From Brachyspira intermedia PWS/A (GTDB taxonomy: Bacteria > Spirochaetota > Brachyspiria > Brachyspirales > Brachyspiraceae): a DNA stretch of 64,000 bases. The stretch spans positions 3,162,001 through 3,226,000 of the forward strand of contig NC_017243.1 of assembly GCF_000223215.1 (NCBI RefSeq). Direction: 5' to 3'. A program made the position numbers and the translations under genes. A model generated the notes under the pieces. That model made no database searches. It saw only the letters and a list, made by a program, of their open reading frames with translations, and was not told the origin of the DNA. Each line of letters opens with the position of its first letter. Position 1 is the first letter of the stretch. Shown here one piece after another: positions 30,007 to 41,889 of the stretch.

Positions 30007-30270
30007 CTATTTAATATCCCAGCCTTTATCTTCACAGAATTTTTTTGCTATATCATTTCCTTCTTTAGCCATACCAATAATTGAATTTTTTATCATTTCT
30101 TTAGACCGTTCATTACCTGAATTGTAGTATTTATCCAAATCATTATATGCTTCTTCAACATATTTTTTAAATTCTTTTGAATCTTTGCTAAATATTTTGG
30201 GTAATATAAAATATCTAGTAAAAATGGATATCACTAATAAAAATGCAAACAAAAATGTTAATCCTGACAT
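30007..30270 (-). CDS. small membrane-anchored protein inside a repeat cassette
   Basis: This 87-residue protein has an N-terminal membrane helix (residues 3-22) followed by a charged helical domain with NSIIGMAKEGNDIAKKFC, ending EDKGWDIK. The helical tail resembles a single Sel1/TPR-like unit. AGGAG lies 7 bp before the ATG at 30270, preferred over the upstream TTG. A fragment of its 3' end is found at 36293-36322, so this locus has been copied. Confidence 0.6.
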   Translation of the reverse strand: MSGLTFLFAFLLVISIFTRYFILPKIFSKDSKEFKKYVEEAYNDLDKYYNSGNERSKEMIKNSIIGMAKEGNDIAKKFCEDKGWDIK

Positions 30271-30458
30271 ATACAACTCCTATATAAATATTATAAACAA
30301 TATTTTAATTTTTGTATATTAATTTATATAAAAGTATACAAATTTTAAAATTAATATGTATTTTGTTTTGTATATTATAATTCATAAATAAATCATCATT
30401 GTTATTAATATTTTCAAAAAATATAAAATAAAAGTAACAGAATAAAGCAATAAAACAT

Positions 30459-30702
30459 AAAGGGCAGGAAATTAGAAAAGATTAAAAAATAAATTTTATT
30501 CTAACTCCCCACCCTCTAAATTTAGAATCTTAACTGTTATTTTTATGATATTTTATTTTGTTATTTTGCTCTGTTATTTTAACACCCACCCAAGCTGTTA
30601 TTATATTGAAAATTTTTATTAACGCACGGTAAATGTATTTTTTAATATAGTTTAAATTATTATTTGAAATAAGTTTATATTTTAAATTTCACACACCGTG
30701 CG
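30459..30702 (-). repeat. modular repeat right arm C-C'-B'-A'
   Basis: A C-like motif (AAAGGGCAGG) at 30459, reversed C (CTCCCCACCCTC) near 30505, reversed B (CACCCACCCAAG) ending at 30594, then A at 30623-30702 (80 bp), 29 bp further. About 200 bp are nearly the same as 35690-35890. Closes the bracket opened at 29594. Confidence 0.78.
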
Positions 30703-30720
30703 TGATAGTTTAAATTATAA

Positions 30721-30760
30721 TCAATCTAAATCTTCGCCATTAGAGGCTATAACTTTCTTA
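30721..30760 (-). pseudogene. remnant of a second GH1 glucosidase 3' end
   Basis: The bases encode [12 protein letters not shown] and a stop, identical in protein to the end of the intact gene at 30914. The 40-base stretches differ at six codon third positions, all synonymous, plus one base at the edge. It is a tail of a once-selected paralogue or homologue, now lost. Confidence 0.72.
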
Positions 30761-30776
30761 TTTTATTTATATATAA

Positions 30777-30834
30777 AAAAATCTCGCTTTTATACCTCTA
30801 TCAGCTAAAGCTGATAGAGGCTCGATTTTTTTAT
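30777..30834. terminator. hairpin repeat / probable terminator of the bgl operon
   Basis: A perfect 12-bp stem, CCTCTATCAGCT / AGCTGATAGAGG, is flanked by AAAAAATC ... GATTTTTT, so it can terminate in both directions. The flanks match the hairpin-repeat family seen in 5' leaders near 37.8, 39 and 40.4 kb. Confidence 0.65.
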
Positions 30835-30913
30835 TTAAGAATTAACTCACAACTTCCTTTGTCAGTTGCCAGCTGCTCGTTTATCGCTGAATTTTAAACC
30901 GCATCAATAATAA

Positions 30914-32341
<1,428 letters not shown>

Positions 32342-32379
32342 TTATATCTCCTATATTATTTAAACTTTTATTTAAATAA

Positions 32380-34335
<1,956 letters not shown>

Positions 34336-34389
34336 TTATAATAATTTTTTTATAATAATGAAGGTTTGGCCAACTTAATGTCACCATCC
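34336..34389 (-). promoter_or_regulatory. RAT-like antiterminator site upstream of the PTS gene
   Basis: On the minus strand GGATGGTGAC followed by GGCCAAACCTT matches the layout of BglG/LicT-family RNA targets (GGAT.GTTAC ... GGCAAAACCT). It is followed by an A+T hairpin (ATTATTATAA / TTATTATAAT) just before the GGAGG ribosome site. Binding of the antiterminator would control expression of the transporter. Confidence 0.6.
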
Positions 34390-34414
34390 AAATATATTAA
34401 ATCCTATAAATATT

Positions 34415-35260
34415 TTATTCTCTCCTTTTTGCTTTCTCTATATGTATAGTTAAATATAATTTCTCCTCATCGCTTATATCATAAGAATAAGAAAGCAAAA
34501 TATATTCTGCTATTTTTAAAGTGCATTCATAAGATTCTTTATATTTCATCTTTACCACAGATAACAAATCTTCATCTTCTTTATCATTATAAATATTTTT
34601 CTGAAACAATCTCAAAGCAAAAAATTTTAAATGAGTTATAAATCTGTTATAATACAAAGATTCTTCATTGAACTTTATATTAAAATGCCTCTCTACTATC
34701 ATAACTATTTTTTGTATAAGTTTTGTAATCTCGCCCATTTCTTTTATGCATCCGTAATCATCATTAGTTTGAGCATTAACTATATGAAGTGCTATAAAAC
34801 CTGCCTCATCATCTGAAAGTCTTATATTAAAATCTTCTTCTATAATATCCAAAGCTTTTAAACCTATATTATATTCATCTTTATAAAATTTCTTTATATC
34901 CCAAAGCATCATATTTTTTATATTTACACCGTCTTTAGTTCTAACTATTGCCATATATATATGATCCATTAAAGTGATATACAAAAAATCATTTAAACTT
35001 CTTTCTGCTTTAGTTTTTGCATATGCAATAATTTTTTCTGTAGTATTTAAATATTCTGCAGGTATATCTTTTAATAATTGCTGAAGTTTGCTGTTATTAT
35101 CTGAATTTTCTAATAAGAACGTTTTATCAATTTTCTCTTCGTCTATACTATCACCAACTTTTTTACCAAAGGCTATACCTCTGCCCATAACAATTTTTTC
35201 TGTTTTACCGTTTTCAAAAACAACAACAACATTATTATTAAGTATCTTTCCTACTTTCAT
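34415..35260 (-). CDS. bglG: BglG/LicT-family transcriptional antiterminator
   Basis: The 281-residue protein starts with the RNA-binding domain (MKVGKILNNNVVVVFE and GRGIAFGKKVGD), then two PTS regulation domains: PRD1 has MDHIYMAIVR and ALHIVNAQ; PRD2 has HLKFFALRLF and LTIHIEKAK, with the conserved His residues. It is phosphorylated by the PTS and, when active, stops termination at RAT sites. Two such sites are visible in the operon. AGGAG precedes the ATG. Confidence 0.95.
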   Translation of the reverse strand: MKVGKILNNNVVVVFENGKTEKIVMGRGIAFGKKVGDSIDEEKIDKTFLLENSDNNSKLQQLLKDIPAEYLNTTEKIIAYAKTKAERSLNDFLYITLMDHIYMAIVRTKDGVNIKNMMLWDIKKFYKDEYNIGLKALDIIEEDFNIRLSDDEAGFIALHIVNAQTNDDYGCIKEMGEITKLIQKIVMIVERHFNIKFNEESLYYNRFITHLKFFALRLFQKNIYNDKEDEDLLSVVKMKYKESYECTLKIAEYILLSYSYDISDEEKLYLTIHIEKAKRRE

Positions 35261-35280
35261 AATAAATTCTCCTAAAATAA

Positions 35281-35374
35281 AAAACCTATTTATATAAAAA
35301 CAAAATATACAATACTTCCGAATTTCGTCTTTATATAAATAGGTTTAGCTTGTCTTAAAAGATTTAAAACAATC
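35281..35374 (-). promoter_or_regulatory. RAT-like site and overlapping terminator in the antiterminator leader
   Basis: On the minus strand GATTGTTTTAAATC ... GACAAGCTAAACCT is the RAT-like segment (35374-35341). Its end overlaps the left arm of a long terminator stem AAACCTATTTATATAAA / TTTATATAAATAGGTTT followed by TTTATTTT. This is the classical arrangement for autoregulated antitermination. Confidence 0.65.
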
Positions 35375-35531
35375 ACTATCCAATATGATGCTTTTATCAT
35401 AAACCATATAACATTAATTGTCAAGGATTTTTTTATATTAAGTTTTATAAAGCTATAAATACTTTTAAAATTTAAACTTTAAACTGCAATTTTTCCAACA
35501 CAGTTTATCTAAATTTGTTATGCTTATATAC

Positions 35532-35962
35532 CGCACGTTGAATAAAATTAATAATATAACAAAATTTAAAATTATAATCTAATCATATAATTAAATTTCA
35601 TTAATCGTGCGTTAAATAGATTTTAAATTTAAAAATCGCTTGGGCGGGCGTTAACATTTCTTTTAAAACAACAAAAGAAATAAAAAACAAAAATAACATA
35701 ATAAAGCAAAAAAATATAAAGGGCGGGAAATTAGAAAAGATTTAAAAACAAATTTTATTCTAACTCCCCACCCTCTAAATTTATAATCTTAACTGTTATT
35801 TTTATTATATTTTATTTTATTATTTTGCTATGTTATTTTAATACCCACCCTAGAGTTTATTAAATTGTGAATTTTTATTAACGCACGGTAAGTAAAATTT
35901 TATATATAATGATAATTGTAATTGATAAATATACTTAATAATATAATAATATTCTGCGTGCG
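35532..35962. repeat. complete modular palindromic repeat A-B-C-C'-B'-A'
   Basis: Left A 35532-35611 (80 bp); B (CTTGGGCGGGCG) at 35639, 28 bp after A; C (AAAGGGCGGG) at 35718; reversed C (CTCCCCACCCTC) near 35764; reversed B (ACCCACCCTAG) ending at 35853; right A 35882-35962 (81 bp). Same layout as 16832-17244, and its right A is the reverse complement of that element's right A with few differences. Confidence 0.85.
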
Positions 35963-35989
35963 GTGAATGCATTATAAATTTAAATAAAA

Positions 35990-36260
35990 CTTGGGTTGGC
36001 GTTAACATTTCTTTTTAAACAACAAAGAAACAAAAAACAAAAATAACAGAATAAGGCAATAAAATATAAAGGGCGGGAAATTAGAAAATATTCATTCTAA
36101 AACACAGCCATTTAAATTTTTTATCTTTATTAAAATTCTAATTTTAGAATAAAATATAAAAGTTTATAGGTAAGTGTATATAAATAAAAAATTTTTAATT
36201 TATTTTTTATCAACTTTTCCCGGACTTCGTCAAAGTTGCAAAAACACATAAAATTATTTA
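35990..36260 (+). repeat. extra B-C arm with hairpin, duplicate of the 29.7 kb region
   Basis: B (CTTGGGTTGG) starts 28 bp after the preceding A, C is at 36068, and a hairpin (TCAACTTTT ... AAAGTTG) lies near 36210. It follows 29701-29980 closely base by base. The preceding A therefore has a B on both sides, so A is used as a shared boundary. Confidence 0.75.
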
Positions 36261-36292
36261 AGAATAGTTACAAATATAATCAATCTTTTCCG

Positions 36293-36322
36293 CTATTTAA
36301 TATTCCAGCCTTTATCTTCATT
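36293..36322 (-). pseudogene. fragment of the small membrane-protein gene's 3' end
   Basis: It encodes EDKGWNIK and a stop, matching the end (EDKGWDIK) of the gene at 30007. It comes with the duplicated repeat arm and is not expressed as a gene. It touches the end of the next gene. Confidence 0.65.
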
Positions 36323-36887
36323 AATTTTTATTATAATGAAGTTCTTTTATTTTTGTCCATATAGAGTTTAATTTCTTTTGCATAATAATATCAGGAATGA
36401 GTAACATAGCAGTAATCACTAAAACAATAATAATGAGTGCTAATATAGTACCTGCAAATACTAATAATACTTCAGGATTCAAAGTAAAACTATTATAAGC
36501 TCCTCCGTAAAGTACTGACATACCGCTTAACAATGCTCCCATAACAAAAGCAAATATTAAGCCCCCTATAATTGGTATACCCACAAATAATACAATAATA
36601 AATGAAACCATAACTGCTTGAGTAACATCATTTTTATCGTTTTCATCAATTTTTAAAGCTATTTCTTTATGAATAATATTTCCGTATTTGTTGTACCAAA
36701 ATATGCTGTAAAGATTGCATGTAATAATAGTAAGTAAAAGTTCTAATAAAGGAGATATATCTTTTCTTTTGGTAAAATTCTGCACTTCTAAAGTAATATA
36801 ATAAATCCAATAGTAATGGTATATTCCTAAAGTAAAGAAGTTTAGAATAAACATTGTAGGAATTGATCTTACAGCACCTATATTCAT
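36321..36887 (-). CDS. DUF4234-like membrane protein
   Basis: From the ATG at 36887 (TAGGAAA upstream) it is 188 residues. The N-terminal region RSIPTMFILNFFTLGIYHYYWIYY fits DUF4234, a family of small membrane proteins of unknown role. Further hydrophobic helices follow near residues 45-65, 90-125 and 135-170, and a basic tail. The gene could open further upstream (36956), but that extension has no ribosome site. Its last codons overlap a duplicated fragment. Confidence 0.65.
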   Translation of the reverse strand: MNIGAVRSIPTMFILNFFTLGIYHYYWIYYITLEVQNFTKRKDISPLLELLLTIITCNLYSIFWYNKYGNIIHKEIALKIDENDKNDVTQAVMVSFIIVLFVGIPIIGGLIFAFVMGALLSGMSVLYGGAYNSFTLNPEVLLVFAGTILALIIIVLVITAMLLIPDIIMQKKLNSIWTKIKELHYNKN

Positions 36888-36983
36888 GTTGTTTCCTATT
36901 GTTGTATGCCACCTGTAAATTGGCACTGCTGATATGCATACTTCATAAGCACACAAAGCATTGCCTGTATAGCCTTTCTATTT

Positions 36984-37790
36984 TTAATTATATCTAGTTT
37001 TTATCTGCGAACCATGAACAAAGCCATGAATCGTACCTTTGCCGTCATTATCATCAGGAGGTAAGTAATACACTTCAATCCAGTTTTTTTCCCAATCACT
37101 TAAATCGCCGTTACTATCAACTAATAATAAAAGCCCCCCATTATTAATCATATCGTTTTTCAAAATCTTTCCTATTATTTTTCCATTTGGTTTATCTCTT
37201 ATATTCACATAATCATCTTTAGAATTATATTCAAGAGTATCATAATAATTTCTATCATAATTATCTTTAGTAAAATACTCTGTTTTAATATCCCCCAATA
37301 GTTTGAAATTTACAAGATCACCATAAGCCTCTCTTCCTGCTTCGCCTTCACCATAAAAAGAATAGTTTCTTATCGTTACCTCCGCCCTTACAGCTGATAC
37401 TCCTAAAAATGCTTTATTCAAAGGAGATGGTAAATTTACATTTTTATCATCTAATAAAATACCGAAGTCTAATCTTTCAAATTCTTTATAATCATCTATA
37501 TTATGGGAATCTGTACTAAATAAAAAAGGCAAGTCAATATTATTATCAGGATAAAATCTTAAAGCATTATTAGTCTCAAAATCATCAGCTCTTTCAAGTA
37601 CCCCTGTCAATGTAACCTCACCATCAAAATAAATTTTAGCAGCAGAATAAGTGCCATCAAGTTTTTTTACTTTAAGTGTATTTTTTGTCATTTTACCATT
37701 ATCACTTAAAAGTTCATTGAAGTGTGCCGCATCAGGCGGAAATGCCCATAAGAAATTAATGCTTAAAAGAAATAAAATAATTTTCTTCAT
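36984..37790 (-). CDS. secreted protein with C-terminal SH3-like domain (paralogue 2)
   Basis: From the ATG at 37790 (AGGAG upstream) the protein has a signal peptide MKKIILFLLSINFLWAFPP, a middle domain unique to this pair, and a C-terminal bacterial SH3-like segment (DDYVNIRDKPNGKIIGKI ... GFVHGSQI). SH3b domains often bind peptidoglycan or peptides. The periplasm is the likely location. The next gene upstream encodes a close paralogue. The start at 37841 given by the longest frame has no ribosome site. Confidence 0.75.
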   Translation of the reverse strand: MKKIILFLLSINFLWAFPPDAAHFNELLSDNGKMTKNTLKVKKLDGTYSAAKIYFDGEVTLTGVLERADDFETNNALRFYPDNNIDLPFLFSTDSHNIDDYKEFERLDFGILLDDKNVNLPSPLNKAFLGVSAVRAEVTIRNYSFYGEGEAGREAYGDLVNFKLLGDIKTEYFTKDNYDRNYYDTLEYNSKDDYVNIRDKPNGKIIGKILKNDMINNGGLLLLVDSNGDLSDWEKNWIEVYYLPPDDNDGKGTIHGFVHGSQIKTRYN

Positions 37791-37804
37791 TGAATAACTC
37801 CTAT

Positions 37805-38050
37805 TATTGTTATGTTCGCCTACGCTAATATAAGCCAGCAACTAAAGTTACTGGCTGCTACGGCTCACTTTTTTGTTATATAGTTTTCAAAATCTTGTAA
37901 TTTTTTATTTTGTTGTTATGTCATCCGTAATGGTGTCTTGCCTACGCCTTTTTATTATATATAAAAAAACTTGTTCGTCACTACACTCACAAGTTTTTTA
38001 TTTAGTTTATATAGTCTTCAAAGGCTAATAATTTTTTATTATTGCTATGC
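37805..38050 (-). repeat. 5'-leader hairpin repeats between the SH3 paralogues
   Basis: In transcript direction: a GAGCCG flank, stem AGCCAGTAACT / AGTTGCTGGCT (37856-37833), then GGCGAACATAACAATAATAG running into the AGGAG of the gene at 36984. Further upstream a second palindrome (AAAAACTTGTGAG ... CGAACAAGTTTTT, 37965-38000) has the same flank logic. Confidence 0.6.
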
Positions 38051-38053
38051 TCT

Positions 38054-38923
38054 TTAATAGCCTCCGTTTTCAAGTTTTATCTGTGAACCATGCACAAAGC
38101 CATGAATTGCATCTTCTCCGTTTCCAGCCTCTGGAGGAAGATAAAATACTTCAAGCCACTTTGTTTCGATATCTTGATAATTCTCATAATCAATACCTTC
38201 TCCATTGATAGATAATAAAACTCCCCCATCATAAAGCATATCGTTTTTCAAAATCTTACCTATTATTTTTCCATTTGCTTTATCTCTTATATTCACATAA
38301 TCATCTTTAGAATTATATTGAAGTTCGTTGTAATGAACCTCCCCTACATTATAATTATATTTACTAAAATACTTTGTTTCTACATCACCTAAAGCCTTAA
38401 AACCTACAATAGCACCGTAAGCCTCTCTAGATGCTTCACCTTCTCCATAAAAACGATAATATCTAATTGTAACTTCAGCTCTTACAGCAGCAGTACCTAA
38501 AAATCTTTTATTCAAAGGTTCTGGTAATTTTACTTCAATATTTTTTAATAAAACACCGAATTCCAATCTGTCAAATTTAACGCCGCTAAAATCCCAAGAA
38601 TCACCATATTTAGAAGCACCTTGATTTTTCAAATTCATTTCAGATGAATCATATAAAAAAGGAAGATCTACATTATTATCAGGATAAAATCTTAAAGCAG
38701 TATAATTATTTCCCATATCTTCATTATCAGATCTTTCAAGAACTCCTGTTAATGTAATCTCTCCATCAAAATAAACCATACCATAACTTTCTACATTATA
38801 GGCTTTAAGTGTATTTTTTGTCACTTTACCATCATCGCTTAAAAGTTCAGAAAAATACGCTTCACTAGGTGGAAATGCCCATAATAAATTAATGCTTAAA
38901 AGAAATAAAATAATTTTTTTCAT
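38054..38923 (-). CDS. secreted protein with C-terminal SH3-like domain (paralogue 1)
   Basis: This 289-residue protein has the same architecture as the next gene: signal peptide MKKIILFLLSINLLWAFPP, similar middle domain (RFYPDNNVDLPFL, AAVRAEVTIRYYRFYGEGEA) and SH3-like tail (DDYVNIRDKANGKIIGKI). Tandem duplication is clear. AGGAG precedes the ATG, and a hairpin leader similar in layout but different in stem sequence precedes that. Function unknown. Confidence 0.78.
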   Translation of the reverse strand: MKKIILFLLSINLLWAFPPSEAYFSELLSDDGKVTKNTLKAYNVESYGMVYFDGEITLTGVLERSDNEDMGNNYTALRFYPDNNVDLPFLYDSSEMNLKNQGASKYGDSWDFSGVKFDRLEFGVLLKNIEVKLPEPLNKRFLGTAAVRAEVTIRYYRFYGEGEASREAYGAIVGFKALGDVETKYFSKYNYNVGEVHYNELQYNSKDDYVNIRDKANGKIIGKILKNDMLYDGGVLLSINGEGIDYENYQDIETKWLEVFYLPPEAGNGEDAIHGFVHGSQIKLENGGY

Positions 38924-38939
38924 TGAATAACTCCTATTA

Positions 38940-39290
38940 TTGTTATGTTCGCCTCGCCTTAAAGTAGTGAATAAGTAAACTTATTCACTGGCTCGGCTCA
39001 CTTTTTTATTAATATAATTTTCAAAAGCTCGTAATTTTTTATTCTGTTGTTATGTCACCCGAAGGGTGCCTTGCCTCCGGCACGCAGAGCGTTGGTCGCC
39101 TTAAAGTAGTGAATAAGCACGTCTGTGTTTGGCTCACTTTTTTATTAATATAATTTTCAAAATCTTGTAATTTTTATCTTGTTATTATACCCCCAGTAAG
39201 TGTGTCCTACTACATTTTTTTATTATATATCAAAAACTTATTTTTTACTACATTCACAAGTTTTTTATTTACTTTATATATATAAATTAA
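38940..39290 (-). repeat. hairpin-repeat cluster upstream of the SH3 paralogue
   Basis: The leader hairpin stem is AGTGAATAAGT / ACTTATTCACT (38966-38989), between a GAGCCGAGCC flank and a GGCGAACATAACAATAATAG flank that leads to the ribosome site. A partial second copy lies at 39090-39140 and an AAAACTTGTGAATG-type arm near 39250. No gene is visible in this approximately 400 bp gap. Confidence 0.6.
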
Positions 39291-39322
39291 AACATAAATA
39301 TTACAAATTTATAAAAAATTCA

Positions 39323-40357
39323 CTATTTTACTATTTTATAACCGTATTCTTTTGCTATATCATTAGCTGTTTTACCTTCTTTATTTTTTATATTCACATT
39401 AGGATTTAATTTTAATATATCATCTACAAGAGGTTTATATTTAAAGGTTACAGCATACATTAATAAAGTGTTTCCTTTGTTATCCTGTGAATTGATATCT
39501 GCACCATTATCTATTAATAGCTTTACAAATTTAATAACATTTTTAGTTGCTTCTTCTTGTTCTTTTTTTCTATTCCCTGTTATAAATTCAGTTATCTCAG
39601 TGTTAATTTTTCCAAACATATTATATGTCATATTTTTACCATAATCTATAGCATAAAAATATAATAATGTATAAAATAAAGCAGTTTTTCCTTCTTTGTC
39701 TTTTATATGAAGATTGGCATTTGCTGATAAGCACATATTTACTATTTCAATATTATAATCCTTGACAGCAAACATCAATGTTGTTATTCCTTCATTATCC
39801 TGAGCATTAACATCAGCACCGTTTTCAATTAAAAACTTTACAATATTTTGGCTTTGGTATGCTAAAGAATATTGTATTAAAGCAGTTCTTCCAGTTATAT
39901 CTTTTTTATTAACATCAATACCGTTTTTTATTAGATAATCCATAGTTTCTATTTTACTAGCATAAAATAAAGCAGTAGCACCATCATTATCTACAGTATT
40001 AAAATCAGGATTATATTTTTCAAATAGTTTTAACATTTCAAGTTCATCTAAAGCAGCAGCCCAGAAAAAAGCATTTCTTCCGTTATTACTTTTTATTTTA
40101 GTAACATCTGCATTATGTTCTAATAAAATTTTAACAGTTTCTATTTTTCTTCCTCTTATAGCATTCATTAAAGGAGTATATCCTTTTTCTTCATCTTGAA
40201 CATTAATATTAACTTTATCAATTAATTTTTCAATTATATCAATGTAACCATAATGACAGGCATTCAAAAAATTTCTTTCATCTTGAGATATACCATAAGA
40301 AATATTTACCATTAAAACTATTCCAACAATAATTAATACAATATATTTTTTTACCAT
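39323..40357 (-). CDS. secreted ankyrin-repeat protein
   Basis: The 344-residue protein has a signal peptide (MVKKYIVLIIVGIVLMVNISYG) and about eight ankyrin units such as YTPLMNAIRGRKIETVKILL and NTLLMYAVTFKYKPLVDDIL. A longer insert near residues 230-270 (GKINTEITEFITGNRKKEQEE) interrupts the array. Likely periplasmic protein-protein contacts. A hairpin leader precedes its ribosome site. Confidence 0.85.
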   Translation of the reverse strand: MVKKYIVLIIVGIVLMVNISYGISQDERNFLNACHYGYIDIIEKLIDKVNINVQDEEKGYTPLMNAIRGRKIETVKILLEHNADVTKIKSNNGRNAFFWAAALDELEMLKLFEKYNPDFNTVDNDGATALFYASKIETMDYLIKNGIDVNKKDITGRTALIQYSLAYQSQNIVKFLIENGADVNAQDNEGITTLMFAVKDYNIEIVNMCLSANANLHIKDKEGKTALFYTLLYFYAIDYGKNMTYNMFGKINTEITEFITGNRKKEQEEATKNVIKFVKLLIDNGADINSQDNKGNTLLMYAVTFKYKPLVDDILKLNPNVNIKNKEGKTANDIAKEYGYKIVK

Positions 40358-40380
40358 TTGAGTTCCTATTATTACTAATA

Positions 40381-40720
40381 AAAATTGTTCGCCAATAAAC
40401 CTCTAGCAAATAAATTTGCTAGAGGCTCACAATTTTTATAAATTATATTTTATTATTACTATGCCAACCATAAGTAGTATTACCTACAGCACAAAAAGTG
40501 ATGACCGACCTAGATTATTACTAATAAAAATTGTTCGCTAATAAAACTCTAACAAATAAATTTTCTAAAGGCTCACAATTTTTATAAACTATATTTTATT
40601 ATTACTATATATATAAAATGATCTGCTTTCATATATTGCTATGCCTCATCGAAAGTGCATACAGCATCACCAATATAAGCCAGCAACTAAAGTTACTGGC
40701 TGCTATGGCTAACTTTTTAT
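40381..40720 (-). repeat. cluster of 5'-leader hairpin repeats
   Basis: Copy nearest the ankyrin gene: outer arms AAAATTGT / ACAATTTT and inner stem CCTCTAGCAAAT / ATTTGCTAGAGG (40400-40425). A decayed tandem copy lies at 40525-40585 with the same flanks but a mispaired stem. A third (AGCCAGCAACT / AGTTACTGGCT) near 40680-40705 matches the stem used at 37833. Nothing else is seen in the gap. Confidence 0.6.
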
Positions 40721-40725
40721 TATTC

Positions 40726-41307
40726 TTATCTTTTTGCACCAAGCTCTATTAATTTTTCTTTAGCCTCTTTTTTACGAGATAAAAGCAGAGCAGTTACTCC
40801 TAAATCATCCATATGATTTACATCAAGACCTAAATCTTTTACTAAATATTCAAATACATCTATATTACGAAAATCCGCTGCTATAATAATTCCATTAGCA
40901 TTATTGCCAGTTCTTGAATTAACTAAATTAGGATCATGTTCAACTAACATCTGTATAATTTCAACATTACCTGCACCGCAAGCCCAAAGAAAAGCATTTC
41001 TCTCTCTGCCATCATAAATAGAAGGATCAGCACCATTATCAAGCAGATATCTTATCATATCTTTATTTCTACTAAGTACAGCTAATATGATAGGAGTTTC
41101 TTTATTAATCTCATAAGATCTATCTAATATAGAAACCTCATCCTTTATGGTTATTCCAGTATTAATATTTTCTTTGTTTATTAGTTTTTTAAGACCTTCT
41201 AAATCATTATTTACTATAGCATCTAATATATTATTATTATTATTATTTGAACAAGATATACTAAAGATACTCAATAAAAATGATAGAATTAAAATTAGTT
41301 TTTTCAT
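40726..41307 (-). CDS. ankyrin-repeat lipoprotein
   Basis: This 193-residue protein has a signal peptide ending in FSISC (lipobox), an Asn run (NNNNNN), and about four ankyrin units (ETPIILAVLSRNKDMIRYLL, RNAFLWACGAGNVEIIQMLV). Membrane-anchored. The Asn run is encoded by repeated AAT/ATT-rich DNA and could vary in length. It is upstream of another ankyrin gene, the two separated by hairpin repeats. Confidence 0.82.
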   Translation of the reverse strand: MKKLILILSFLLSIFSISCSNNNNNNILDAIVNNDLEGLKKLINKENINTGITIKDEVSILDRSYEINKETPIILAVLSRNKDMIRYLLDNGADPSIYDGRERNAFLWACGAGNVEIIQMLVEHDPNLVNSRTGNNANGIIIAADFRNIDVFEYLVKDLGLDVNHMDDLGVTALLLSRKKEAKEKLIELGAKR

Positions 41308-41510
41308 TATATACCTCCATTATTGTTTATATTTTTATAAGTATGTGCACTTACTTACTAATTTGGCATTAGCTTTATTATTTTTTAATATTATTTATGA
41401 TGTTGTGTTGGAATATGCAATTAATGACATAATACAACTTTTCATAAAAATAAAACCTCGTTTAATAATATATATTATAGAAATAAAAATGTCAATATAG
41501 GTATATACGG

Positions 41511-41766
41511 TATATATCTAAACTAATATATTTTGTCAATTTTTTATTATTTTTGAATGTAATTATAACTTATAAAATATTAACACATAGTATTAAAATA
41601 TTTTTTAATGTAATATAAAACTATATATTTGTAAAATAACAAGTAATCAGCCGCACGTATAGTTGGCTATCCATAATGATTTGCAATACTGTGCGGAAAG
41701 CCCACACGAAGTGTACCCGTAGGGTATAGGCGAATAGTTGACAAACTTAAAAATTTTCAGTATATA
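41511..41766. mobile_element. MITE-like element with outward-facing promoter-like ends (copy 2)
   Basis: The left end reads outward on the minus strand: TTGACA (41539-41534), 17 bp, TATATA (41516-41511). The right end reads outward on the plus strand: TTGACA (41738-41743), 17 bp, TATATA (41761-41766). The ends match those at 6677-6972, while the interior differs and includes CCGCAC ... GTGCGG and GTGTACCC-GTA-GGGTAT hairpins. No gene lies inside. Confidence 0.6.
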
Positions 41767-41831
41767 CAATTTTTTATATAAATAAACTAAAACACTTTAG
41801 AAAACATGCCAAAGCATATTTATGCAATTAA

Positions 41832-41867
41832 AAAAGGTGATAATATTAATAATACTATCACCTTTTT
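41832..41867 (-). terminator. terminator of the C-terminal protease gene
   Basis: AAAAGGTGATA pairs with TATCACCTTTT; T-rich on the minus-strand side, about 25 bp after the stop. Confidence 0.85.
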
Positions 41868-41889
41868 ATATTAAAGAAATTAAAACTTA

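Noticed and set aside
36888-36956. N-terminal extension of the DUF4234-like protein
   Set aside because: The added residues (MCAYEVCISAVPIYRWH) do not look like a signal or helix, and a good ribosome site lies just before the ATG at 36887.
41650-41700. CCGCAC ... GTGCGG pair as a thirteenth A module
   Set aside because: Its span is about 45 bp, it lacks B and C at the set distances, and it lies inside a promoter-ended element.
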